Origin: an uncultured Pelagimonas sp.
GTDB lineage: Bacteria > Pseudomonadota > Alphaproteobacteria > Rhodobacterales > Rhodobacteraceae
Reading direction: 5' to 3'
Assembly: GCF_947498515.1 (NCBI RefSeq)
Contig: NZ_CANMKO010000014.1
Span: forward strand, 1 to 64,000
DNA length: 64,000 bases
Shown here piece by piece: positions 1 to 7,692 of the stretch (position 1 is its first letter; every line of letters starts with the position of its first letter). The notes under the pieces are model-generated. The model was not told the DNA's origin and did not search any database. It was given only the letters and a program-made list of their open reading frames with translations. The translations under genes were made by a program, and so were the position numbers.

Positions 1-134
1 GATCGGTTCCCGGAAAACGCCGTTGCCCGAACTGGGCAGGCGGAGGTTCTGCGCGATCTTGGACGGTTCAGCGAGGCTTTGGCCGCCTATGACGCGGCGA
101 TCGATCGGTTCCCAGAAAACGCCGTTGCCCGAAA
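1..134 (+). repeat. 102-bp near-identical tandem TPR-coding repeat
   Basis: Bases 1-31 and 103-133 differ at a single position, with a period of 102 bp (34 codons). This nucleotide-level identity exceeds what the protein repeat needs and suggests recent duplication or gene conversion of TPR units. The array probably continues upstream of the window. Confidence 0.8.
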
Positions 135-729
135 CGGGCGGGCGAACTTGCTCGGATCCGTTGGCGAACTTGATCAGGTTGTTGAAATGCTTTCCGATGT
201 CGCTTCTTCGCCAAAGAGACGGAGTGATTGGGTCGCAGTACACATTCTTGGAATGGCGTACCTCCAGGTAGGAGACCTGGATAAAGCGGACGAAATGCTG
301 TCACTCGGTTTGACGAGTTGCCCGTTTTTGGATCAGCGATCGTATTTCTCTTCAGCCTATGCTGTCCTCTCGCTAACGATGGACAAAGCACCAGAAGCTG
401 AAAACCAGCTTTCGGAGTTGGCGAATGCCAAAAACATTCCCCAGGCGATGAAACGGAATGTCATTCTGCTTCACGCGCACGCATTGGCCAGTTGCGGAAG
501 AGTTGAACGAGCCAGAGAAGCCCTAAATAACCCTCAAATAGTCGATTTTGCAACCGAGCGGCAAAAGCGACTTGCGCGCTCGATAGATGACAGGTTTGGC
601 TTGGAGGGCATCTCAAATAATTCTACTGAAGAGAATGGGATTCTGGACGAAAAGATCCTGTCCTTGGAGGTTCAACTAATTGGCGCACCGAATTTCGGAG
701 TATCACGCCCGAAGAGTTTCGCAGTCTAG
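1..729 (+). CDS. TPR-repeat protein, 3' end only (start lies outside the window)
   Basis: The reading frame is open from base 1 to the stop at 727-729, so only the C-terminal 242 residues are seen. The first residues form tetratricopeptide-like units: the string DRFPENAVAR occurs twice exactly 34 residues apart, the TPR period, with the typical alanine and tyrosine helix pattern (GRFSEALAAYDAAI) between them. After about residue 55 the repeats become more divergent but stay helical and alanine-rich. The tail after about residue 205 looks unstructured. TPR arrays bind protein partners, and no enzymatic domain is visible. The TTG at 79 is internal and is not the true start. Partner and role are unknown. 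Confidence 0.75.
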   Translation, partial: DRFPENAVARTGQAEVLRDLGRFSEALAAYDAAIDRFPENAVARNGRANLLGSVGELDQVVEMLSDVASSPKRRSDWVAVHILGMAYLQVGDLDKADEMLSLGLTSCPFLDQRSYFSSAYAVLSLTMDKAPEAENQLSELANAKNIPQAMKRNVILLHAHALASCGRVERAREALNNPQIVDFATERQKRLARSIDDRFGLEGISNNSTEENGILDEKILSLEVQLIGAPNFGVSRPKSFAV

Positions 730-1404
730 AACTACTGAATGACCGCTTTGCACCAACATATTAGTGGCGGTACCGGCAAGCTGCGGGTGGCGCAGCAATG
801 GGAGTTCAAAGCGACCCCGATGATCAGTGGCGTTTGTCACGAAAGCCGACTCTGCCGACCAACATCGGTTGGGTTCTCGTTGTCCCGCGATCCTTGAGAT
901 TGTACCCCACCGGATTTCGCACACGCGGCGAATGTCGGGAAAGCGGGCTGCGTCTGCAGCAATCTGACCGGTCGGTGAATGGCTGGAGTGGGCCGATCGC
1001 TACGTTCGTCACAAAGGGCGGAAACCAGACTTTAGATGCGTCTGCTTAGTTTCCGTACTGGACGGGCAAAAACGGCCAATCAACCGCAAGTGGCCAGGCC
1101 TTCGATGCGGCACAGGCCACCAAGGGCAGCTGTGCGCAATAGCGGGAGGTGCAAGTTTGAGACCTCCGGGCTTTGAGTTGGCAACTCGCGCGGCCGTGTC
1201 GAACGCGATTGCCGCTTTTGGCCGTTGGTTAAGTGTCTTAATATGAACCAAGTCGTGCTGGTACTTTTTGTTTCTGCGAACTTCTCACAGTACAAAATGA
1301 AAACTCCTTGTCAGGGGAGCGGGCCGAAAACCAGCGTTTTCACGCCAATTCCCAAGTGTGTCATTGCCCAACCGCCATTGTAAGGCACCCCTCATTTAAC
1401 CGTT
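730..1404. other. Intergenic stretch, no supported gene
   Basis: No open frame here has convincing protein character or a ribosome binding site. The sequence resembles the decayed, G+C-moderate spacer DNA found between IS remnants elsewhere in the window. I see no RNA gene in it. Confidence 0.5.
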
Positions 1405-1431
1405 CCCCGGCGCACCTTAGGCGCGCCGGGG
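1405..1431 (-). terminator. Hairpin downstream of the AGCS symporter
   Basis: A perfect 9-bp inverted repeat (CCCCGGCGC at 1405-1413, GCGCCGGGG at 1423-1431) with a 9-base loop lies 10 bases beyond the symporter stop. It has no strong T-run, so termination efficiency is uncertain, but its position fits the end of the Usp-symporter transcript. Confidence 0.6.
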
Positions 1432-1441
1432 TGAGTTTTAA

Positions 1442-2983
1442 CTAGTGACCGAACTTCTTGATTTCACCTTTTTCAAGTCGTTCCGCGTAGCTATTAAGCT
1501 CCACGCGAACGAGCTTCATCAGGAAGTACAGAGCAAGAATGTTCACAACCGCCATGGCGAAAATCGCTGCATCAGAGAAGTCGATAACTGGTCCAAGCGA
1601 CGCAGAGGCGCCAATCACGATAAAGATGCAGAAGATGATTTTGAACACCAGTTCAACGGTTTTCCCTTCACCAAAGAGATACGTCCAAGCCTTGAGGCCA
1701 TAATAGCTCCAAGAGATCATGGTCGAAAAGGCAAAGAGGATTACAGCGATTGCCAGCACAAATGGGAACCAGCTGATTGTGGATCCAAAGGCCGCCGACG
1801 TCAGCGCAACGCCTGTGTTACCGTCCACTGTCGCGATGGCCGTGCCAGCCTCGTTGAGCATATAGACGCCCGTGGTTTCATCGATGATCAGCTGTTGCGA
1901 AATCACGATAACCAGAGCCGTCATGGTACAGATCACAACGGTATCGATCAGCGGCTCAAGCAACGACACAAAACCTTCGGTGATCGGTTCTTTTGTCTTT
2001 ACAGCAGAGTGCGCAATAGCCGCAGAGCCAACGCCAGCTTCGTTCGAAAACGCCGCCCGCTTGAACCCTTGGATCAAGGCTCCGACCATGCCGCCAGCAA
2101 CGCCCAGACCGGTAAATGCCCCGGCAAAGATCTGGCCAAAGGCCCAGCCAATCATGTTGTAGTTGGCAATCAAAATGATCAAAGCCGCACCGACATACAA
2201 AATACCCATCAACGGCACGACTTTCTCAGTCACTGTTGCGATCGATTTGATCCCACCAACAATCACCGCAAAGACAACAGCCGCAAAGATGAGGCCGGTG
2301 ATCCAACCGGGATAGTCACCAACAATACCCGAGATTTGCGCATGCGCTTGGTTGGCTTGGAACATGTTACCGCCGCCCAAGGCGCCCAAAATGCAGAAGA
2401 TCGAGAACAAGACAGCCAAGATTTTGCCGCCGGGCAAACCCAACTCGTTGAACCCTTTTGAGATGTAATACATCGGGCCGCCAGATACGGTGCCATCTTC
2501 GTACTCGTTGCGATATTTTACACCGAGCGTACATTCGGTGAACTTTGACGCCATCCCAAGCAGACCCGCGAGGATCATCCAAAAGGTTGCACCCGGCCCA
2601 CCGATACCCACGGCAACCGCGACACCGGCGATATTCCCAAGACCTACAGTGCCCGACAACGCGGTTGCAAGCGCTTGGAAGTGGCTAACTTCACCCGCAT
2701 CGTTTGGATCGGAATAGTCGCCTTTGACCAACCCGATGGCATGGCCGAAAAAGCGAAACTGAACGGCACCAAAATAGATGGTAAAAACCGTCGCCGCGAT
2801 CACCAGCCACATCACAATCCACGGAAATCCAGTTCCGGGAATGGGGGCAAAAATGAAGGAAACAAAGGGGCCCGTTGCGGTTGCAAAGGCTTGGTTGACT
2901 TGCTCGTCAATTCCTTGAGCGAACGCAGCTGGTGCCGCCAGGCTGGCGATGGACGCAGCCAAAAGTGTTTTATAAGCTTTCAT
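1442..2983 (-). CDS. Alanine/glycine:cation symporter (AGCS family)
   Basis: A 513-residue inner-membrane protein of the usual AGCS length, expected to import alanine or glycine with sodium. The family signature is clear at about residues 114-136, with GLGNIAG followed by GGPGATFWM. Strongly hydrophobic segments run through the protein, and a later FSNEAGVGSAAIAH block is also typical. The N-terminus (residues 1-22, ending AFA) could be a cleavable signal peptide, as in some alphaproteobacterial members. The ATG at 2983 follows a GAGG ribosome binding site. It lies 9 bases after a universal stress protein gene on the same strand, probably in one transcript, and diverges from an Lrp/AsnC regulator that may respond to the imported amino acid. 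Family is certain; the substrate is inferred. Confidence 0.93.
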   Translation of the reverse strand: MKAYKTLLAASIASLAAPAAFAQGIDEQVNQAFATATGPFVSFIFAPIPGTGFPWIVMWLVIAATVFTIYFGAVQFRFFGHAIGLVKGDYSDPNDAGEVSHFQALATALSGTVGLGNIAGVAVAVGIGGPGATFWMILAGLLGMASKFTECTLGVKYRNEYEDGTVSGGPMYYISKGFNELGLPGGKILAVLFSIFCILGALGGGNMFQANQAHAQISGIVGDYPGWITGLIFAAVVFAVIVGGIKSIATVTEKVVPLMGILYVGAALIILIANYNMIGWAFGQIFAGAFTGLGVAGGMVGALIQGFKRAAFSNEAGVGSAAIAHSAVKTKEPITEGFVSLLEPLIDTVVICTMTALVIVISQQLIIDETTGVYMLNEAGTAIATVDGNTGVALTSAAFGSTISWFPFVLAIAVILFAFSTMISWSYYGLKAWTYLFGEGKTVELVFKIIFCIFIVIGASASLGPVIDFSDAAIFAMAVVNILALYFLMKLVRVELNSYAERLEKGEIKKFGH

Positions 2984-2992
2984 AACTAACCT

Positions 2993-3430
2993 CTATCCAA
3001 CAACCGTGACAGGTACGCTTGCGTGCATGACCAAGTTTTGCGTTGAGCTACCGAAAATGCGCTTGGTGAAGCCATCATTGGACACACGCCCGACGATGAT
3101 TTGGGACGCGCCATGTTCCGTGGCAATCCGGTTAAGGGTTTCAGCGACGTCTCCGTGCTGAACCACACCTTGGGCTTTGATACCCGCGTCTTTCAAGGCT
3201 TCGACAGCAGGTGTAACGACACGTGTCGTTGCGATATTGATCTCTTCATCGCGCCTTTTATGGCGTTTTTCGTTCTCTTCCGCCGTCTGGAAAGTGAATG
3301 GGGACCATTCGATGACATAGGTCACGATCAACTCGCAGTTTTCGATACGAGACGCGAGGTCTCGAGCGAAGGTTAACGCGCGTTCACCAGTATCCGTGCC
3401 ATCCAGTCCAACTGTTATTTTAACTGTCAT
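2993..3430 (-). CDS. Universal stress protein (UspA family)
   Basis: A 145-residue single-domain Usp. The N-terminal strand (KITVGLDGT) is typical, and the C-terminal nucleotide-binding loop at about residues 113-128 reads GRVSNDG...GSS. It keeps the glycines and serine of the ATP-binding Usp pattern apart from the second glycine of the canonical G-x2-G, which is serine here. It is the first gene of a probable two-gene unit with the AGCS symporter (9-base gap). Usp proteins encoded beside transporters are often proposed to modulate them, which is inference here. The start is preceded by ACCAATG-type sequence without a strong ribosome binding site. Confidence 0.9.
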   Translation of the reverse strand: MTVKITVGLDGTDTGERALTFARDLASRIENCELIVTYVIEWSPFTFQTAEENEKRHKRRDEEINIATTRVVTPAVEALKDAGIKAQGVVQHGDVAETLNRIATEHGASQIIVGRVSNDGFTKRIFGSSTQNLVMHASVPVTVVG

Positions 3431-3514
3431 TGGTCAGGCTCCGTGTTGGTTCTTCCTTTGGTTGCCCACCCTATCAAACGTGGTTAATAGCGGTGGAAAC
3501 ACCTAAAAGAATAA

Positions 3515-3525
3515 GTGATTATCAC
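3515..3525. promoter_or_regulatory. Candidate operator in the Usp/Lrp divergent promoter region
   Basis: The 171-bp gap 3431-3601 separates the divergent usp-symporter unit from the Lrp gene and must hold both promoters. It contains GTGAT-T-ATCAC, a perfect 5+5 inverted repeat around one base, in AT-rich surroundings. Lrp/AsnC proteins bind degenerate AT-rich dyads, so this is a reasonable candidate site. Binding is inferred only. Confidence 0.45.
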
Positions 3526-3601
3526 TAGCTATTGGGGATGAATGCAGGGTATTAACTAAAAAATTACCCAAAATATGGCGTAAAATTAGGAAAAATCACC
3601 A

Positions 3602-4051
3602 ATGAGCAGGGAAATCGACAGCATCGATGCCAGAATTCTTGAAGAGCTCGAATCAGACGGACGGCTTTCAATTGTGGAGCTTGCGCAGAGGGTGAATTTA
3701 ACCAACACCCCTTGCTCAGAGAGGGTCAAAAGATTGGAGCGATCCGGTTACATCACCGGGTATCGTGCGATGCTGGATTTGGACAAACTTGGCTTGGGTC
3801 ACCTGACCGTGGTGCAAGTTTCGCTTGCTGCAACTGGGGGGGACAACTCACTTGATGCGTTCGGCAAAGCGGTCCACTTGATCCCTGAGGTTGAGAGCTG
3901 TCTGATGTTGGCCGGGGCTTTTGACTATTTGTTGACGGTGCGTACGAAAGACATGCGGCATTTTCGCGAAGTTCTGGGCGACAAAATCAACAAGCTGCCC
4001 GGCATCCTTCAAACGAACTCCTTTGCTGTGATGGAAATTGTCAAAAAATAG
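3602..4051 (+). CDS. Lrp/AsnC-family transcriptional regulator
   Basis: A 149-residue protein of standard family length. The N-terminal winged HTH (about residues 7-55) begins with the hallmark IDSIDARILEEL and SDGRLS motifs. It is followed by a RAM/AsnC ligand-binding domain with the conserved acidic-glycine region GAFDYLLTVRTKDM. It is divergent from the usp-AGCS pair across 171 bp, so regulation of that alanine/glycine importer in response to an amino acid is the natural inference. The ATG at 3602 is the only sensible start and begins directly at the family consensus. Confidence 0.93.
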   Translation: MSREIDSIDARILEELESDGRLSIVELAQRVNLTNTPCSERVKRLERSGYITGYRAMLDLDKLGLGHLTVVQVSLAATGGDNSLDAFGKAVHLIPEVESCLMLAGAFDYLLTVRTKDMRHFREVLGDKINKLPGILQTNSFAVMEIVKK

Positions 4052-4217
4052 CCGGAGTCTCTTGGATGGCATCAAGACGGACTCGTCGGGTGTTCGCTCG
4101 GAAAGCCAGCCCTAGTATTGCCCAAATCCGGTTGGGGGCGGTTCCATGGATATCGGTCGAGAAACTGACCGGTTTGGGCCCGCACCATTCAATTGTGGTT
4201 CGGTGGCGGACGTATTT

Positions 4218-4418
4218 TTAATCTTTTTTTCTGGTTAGGTGTTCAAAAAGTATACTTAACACCTCGCCTAACCAGAAGATGCAAGAGATGATACCGATGA
4301 CTAATGCTGTTTGTCTCTCAATCATTCCTATATTTAACGCCACAACCACCAACAGCAATCCGAGGCTGAACCAAAAAACCGATTTAAAGAGTTTCGAACC
4401 TATCATTCGTCTTTTCAT
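4218..4418 (-). CDS. Small two-TM membrane protein, unknown function
   Basis: A 66-residue ORF with two hydrophobic segments (about residues 12-29 and 36-57), basic residues at both ends (MKRRM and TRKKD) and a GLLLVVVALNIG stretch. The strong hydrophobicity and positive-inside pattern favour a real inner-membrane protein with both ends cytoplasmic. The ribosome binding site (AGGTC) is weak. The surrounding DNA is more AT-rich than the neighbouring operons. I do not recognise a family and the neighbours give no clue to function. Confidence 0.5.
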   Translation of the reverse strand: MKRRMIGSKLFKSVFWFSLGLLLVVVALNIGMIERQTALVIGIISCIFWLGEVLSILFEHLTRKKD

Positions 4419-4681
4419 TTTGAAGACCTAGACAGCAAATCAAACAAGTGGCTCATCTTTTGCGTGTGATACTCTACAAACACTGTTCATTCCTTTAAAA
4501 TGGGAAGCAGCGGTTGTTTTCGACGCCACAGGCCAGTACCCAAAGACTCCGATGTCCGCTTTGGACAGGCATTCGCCTTCTATAAGGTTGCGCTTGTGCA
4601 AATGTGGTTATAAAAATTTCTCTTTTGTGCTACGATGTGAACACACGGGAATTCATGTGTAGTTTTCTTAGGTAACACATT

Positions 4682-4894
4682 ATGTTGGAATGGTCGATTA
4701 ATGAAACTGTAAATCTGGTGATCTTGGGCGCTTTAGTAGCCTTCATTGGGTTTGTAGTTGTTTGCGTAAAACGCTCAAAACAACACGCGCCTCCGGTTCA
4801 CTTTCCCCACAACCCTGTTCCGACAATCGACAAGACAGCGGCGATGCGCGCAAACGCTGAAGGTCAATCGGTCAGCGGAAACATTTGGGGTTAG
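4682..4894 (+). CDS. Small single-TM protein, unknown function
   Basis: A 70-residue ORF with one membrane span at about residues 11-29 (VILGALVAFIGFVVVCV), then a basic stop-transfer (KRSK) and a polar cytoplasmic tail. The ATG at 4682 follows TAGGTAACACATT, a weak ribosome binding site, in an AT-rich region carrying plausible promoter sequence. No family is recognised. Support rests on the clean membrane topology and the absence of a better ORF on either strand. Confidence 0.5.
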   Translation: MLEWSINETVNLVILGALVAFIGFVVVCVKRSKQHAPPVHFPHNPVPTIDKTAAMRANAEGQSVSGNIWG

Positions 4895-5061
4895 TCAGCA
4901 CACAAAAATCGTTTCTAGGTTCGTGCAGCACCGACTTCCCGATGTCATGTCCGCCTCGGGCTGGTACTAGTCACTGCGCAGCGGCGATCACACGTAATTT
5001 CGCTGCAGATGCTCTGCGCTGCCGCAAGGCGGCTTAGAGCCCGAGTTGCCACCGGAGAGGA

Positions 5062-5766
5062 TTAGTGATCAAACCGATCATGCGGCCGGCATCCCTCTTC
5101 TTCCATGTTCGGTCGGCAGGCCCTTATCGCAGAAATGTATTGGATTAAAAAATCGGGGGCATCTGCCGCTTCGGAAGCTCTATTCAATCGTATCTCAGCT
5201 TCTTCGGCTCTGTCTGACGCCATAAGCACATATCCAACAATAGCTTCAAGAAATGGCTTGTCAGTGTCGGAAGCGCGTTCCAATTCACCGTCAGCTTCGG
5301 CCAAGAACCGTTCGAGAATATCGTCATTACCTAAAAAATCCTCAGTTTCATACCACATCGAATTAAGCAACAGTCCAAATGCTGTTGTTGTGCCTGACTG
5401 ACCAAGATGCTCTGCAACACCGTATGCTCTTTGCCATGGGGGAAGTTGCTTTAGATGAGCAAAATCGGGCGTTTCTAAGAAAACCTCCAGGTCTGAAACC
5501 TGTTCATCGGAAAATTCCCGATATACTGGCAAGCCATTGGTCGGGCAGATAGGTAATCTTGTGACAAAATCGCAAGAAGTAAAAGGTCTGAAGGACATTG
5601 CCCTACCTTGAGTAGAACAACTTAACGTTCCAGTTATTGTGAGCTGCTCACCACCCACGGGACAAACAATGGTTTCGTCTATTGGCGTTCCCGACCAAGA
5701 TAAACTTGGAGTAAGAAATAGAAAGCCGAACATGGCAACTGTGAAAAATTTCATCTGATATCCCAC
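5062..5766 (-). CDS. Secreted cysteine-containing protein, unknown function
   Basis: A 234-residue protein with a signal peptide (about residues 1-25, MKFFTVAMFGFLFL... ending SWSG). The mature N-terminus carries a cysteine pattern (CPVGGE, SCST, SCDF, CPTNG) spaced like a metal-binding or disulphide knuckle. The C-terminal half is helical and acidic, somewhat TPR-like (EAEIRLNRASEAADAP), and ends with more cysteines (CRP, GCRP). An alternative start at codon 5 (MKFF) gives a cleaner signal peptide. I do not recognise the family by name. It stands alone, with a remnant gene on the opposite strand just upstream. A periplasmic or extracellular location is inferred from the signal peptide. Confidence 0.7.
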   Translation of the reverse strand: MGYQMKFFTVAMFGFLFLTPSLSWSGTPIDETIVCPVGGEQLTITGTLSCSTQGRAMSFRPFTSCDFVTRLPICPTNGLPVYREFSDEQVSDLEVFLETPDFAHLKQLPPWQRAYGVAEHLGQSGTTTAFGLLLNSMWYETEDFLGNDDILERFLAEADGELERASDTDKPFLEAIVGYVLMASDRAEEAEIRLNRASEAADAPDFLIQYISAIRACRPNMEEEGCRPHDRFDH

Positions 5767-5787
5767 TCATTACCTGTCTATTCTGTA

Positions 5788-6384
5788 ATGTGTCGAGAAA
5801 TGGCAGCGAGATCAATCCCGCTCTTGAACCAATTGGTGGCCAAAGGCAGCTCCGTCTGGAATCCAACCTATGGCCAGGAGTTCCTCAATCAGGTTCTGAC
5901 CGGTGCAACACAGCTGCGGCAGGCACAACATGGTTGGGAGCATATTTCCAAAGCGGCACAAAGATTGAAAATCGGCCCCGGCAAAATCATCGAAGCTATC
6001 GTTGACCACAAGATCACCCGCGTCGCCAATAGAATAGGCTGGGAAGGATTTTCTGCGATCCATGTCTGTCATGACGACGTCATAGCCGCTCTGCGGCCAG
6101 ACCCACCCAAAGCAAAAAGCATAGAAGAATTTGCCAACACTTTCGGGATCAATCAGCCAGCCCACCTGAAGCGTATGATCGAGGACAGATTTGTTCAATC
6201 AACAATTCTGCGGAACCTGATCACCTAGGTCAAGCAGTCCTACTTTGAACACGAAGCTGCGTTCCATGCCAAGTTTGTGACCCCAAGAACCTTGGCCAAA
6301 GAAACCGATCAAACTTTGCAAAAGGTGTCCCAGCAACTTCGTACGGCTTCCGTTCACCCATTCTCGCCAAACGGAAATCACTAA
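5788..6384 (+). pseudogene. Decayed HTH-type protein fragment (TniQ-like C-terminus?)
   Basis: The frame reads well from 5788 to a TAG at 6226-6228. Past it, the same frame continues with equally protein-like sequence (YFEHEAAFHAKFVTPRTLAK) to a TAA at 6382-6384. A single amber codon therefore splits one former gene. The segment has two helix-turn-helix-like blocks, SKAAQRLKIGPGKIIEAI and EEFANTFGINQPAHLKRMI. This layout recalls the DNA-binding C-terminal half of TniQ/TnsD-like transposition proteins, but that assignment is from memory of the style and is uncertain. No N-terminal zinc-finger half is present, so it is also truncated at the 5' end. Confidence 0.5.
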
Positions 6385-6814
6385 GGACGCGTGTTTCTAA
6401 GGTTGGAAACCCAAGAACTACTGCCTTGATCATTGAATTTAAATAGAAATAGCAGCGTAGGATCCTTCCTGCGCTGCTATTCATGTTTCTAGTAAACCAG
6501 CGTTCTTCAGAAATCCGGAAGGCTTATGGTGTGACTCCCGGAAAACCTATGAAGTAACTGACAACTCGTGTTGTGTGCCCGTTAAATATTCCTGAGGCTG
6601 CACCTAGCCCATTGATTTAATTGGCAATAAACACTCTCTTAGCAAATACCGTTTTTTGGACCCATAGGCGCTGACGTCAGACGGCTTGTGTTGTGGTGGT
6701 CAAAAACAAGACGAGAAGGAATGCGGAAAAATTCGAATTGACTATATCTCGACATCCTCGCTTTGCAAAAGACAAGTGGCAGGCCGTAGAAAACAACCCA
6801 CCACCCCATTGGTA
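6385..6814. other. Intergenic region with one strong hairpin
   Basis: There are 430 bases without a supported gene. The only structured element is the hairpin at 6449-6481, listed separately. The + strand ORF reaching from 6686 into the lectin gene is antisense shadow. Confidence 0.5.
6449..6481. terminator. Strong perfect-stem hairpin
   Basis: AATAGCAGCG (6449-6458) pairs perfectly with CGCTGCTATT (6472-6481). The stem can extend inward through a T-G pair and AGG/CCT to about 14 bp around a six-base loop. It lies beyond the stop of the decayed + strand gene and of the - strand lectin operon. It could be a bidirectional terminator, although flanking T-runs are weak, or a relic of a mobile-element end. 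Confidence 0.5.
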
Positions 6815-7666
6815 TCAATTGGGCATCGTGTCATATTCGATGACAAAGCCCTTGTTGTACCCACTGGGCATGCCACGTTCACCATACTGGGCGACGGTGT
6901 CCCAATAGTCGCCCCATGTGGGGACTGGCACGTTCAGCTCGCCGAAGCCCATGACGTTTTGCCGCCCTGCACCGTTTGGCTGAGTGTTGTTGCGCGGATC
7001 CCGATCGGTAACGCCATCATTCAAGTTTTGCGCCCAGTTGCTGTAGTCCCACGGTTCGCCTGACAGCCATTGCCACCCAGCCAGTGAGTCCTCGGTGTCC
7101 GACACCCGAACCCCGCCAAGAAAGGGGCCGATCTTGATGCGATAGTGGCTATCGGGAGTGTAGTCGTCAGGGAACTCCCAGAAGTATTTGTCATCGTCCA
7201 CAAGACTAAAGACAAAGGCATTTTCTTCCGCACTTGTTAGAGAAGCAAGGTATCCTCCTTCACCCTGTGCGAGGATCGCAGCCTGCACCCAGCTGATGTT
7301 CATGCTGTTGACCAACACAACCTCGTAGTAATGCGTATCGCCCTCGGGTCGCTCGAAGCTCTGGACTGGTTCACGGATCAAATCGACGTCTTCGGGAAGC
7401 GCGTCGAAATTGTCGAAGATTGGGTAGTTGACGGTGAAAGTGGCCGGGCCGACCTGAACGTCTTCCATTTGAACTTCCCCCAGCGGCGGCGGCCCCGAAA
7501 GCTTGCCTTGGCCGGGCTTCGGTCCCCCTTGTACGAACATTCCGGTGTCGGGTTGATCGCTCAGGTCATAATACCCCTCGGCCGGGGTGTAATCCTGCGC
7601 AACGGCCTGTGTGGCTAGCAAAGCAGTGGAGGTCGCGAGCGCGATGAGGATATGTTTGGAGGTCAT
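6815..7666 (-). CDS. Exported C-type-lectin-like protein
   Basis: A 283-residue protein with a signal peptide (about residues 1-23, ending AVAQ). A C-type lectin-like domain fills the C-terminal half. It shows a WVQAAILAQGEGGYLASLTSAEENAFVFSL-type core (about residues 127-155), then GGVRVSDTEDSLAGWQWLSGEPWDYSNW and a closing VIEY strand. These match the long-form CTL fold with its WxWLSGEPxxYxNW signature. Such domains bind carbohydrate or protein, often with calcium. It is the last gene of a four-gene operon, 26 bases after an exported sulfatase. A role in recognising or positioning a sulfated polymer outside the cytoplasm is inferred from that context. The ribosome binding site is AAAGGAGT. 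Confidence 0.85.
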   Translation of the reverse strand: MTSKHILIALATSTALLATQAVAQDYTPAEGYYDLSDQPDTGMFVQGGPKPGQGKLSGPPPLGEVQMEDVQVGPATFTVNYPIFDNFDALPEDVDLIREPVQSFERPEGDTHYYEVVLVNSMNISWVQAAILAQGEGGYLASLTSAEENAFVFSLVDDDKYFWEFPDDYTPDSHYRIKIGPFLGGVRVSDTEDSLAGWQWLSGEPWDYSNWAQNLNDGVTDRDPRNNTQPNGAGRQNVMGFGELNVPVPTWGDYWDTVAQYGERGMPSGYNKGFVIEYDTMPN

Positions 7667-7692
7667 GTGAAACTCCTTTCGGTTGGATTTGA

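Noticed and set aside
1445-2461. 338-residue + strand ORF
   Set aside because: It is the antisense shadow of the AGCS symporter; its composition (His, Asn, Asp and Arg rich) is that of a complement-strand frame.
6686-7063. 125-residue + strand ORF
   Set aside because: It lies largely antisense to the C-type-lectin-like gene, has no ribosome binding site and no family features.
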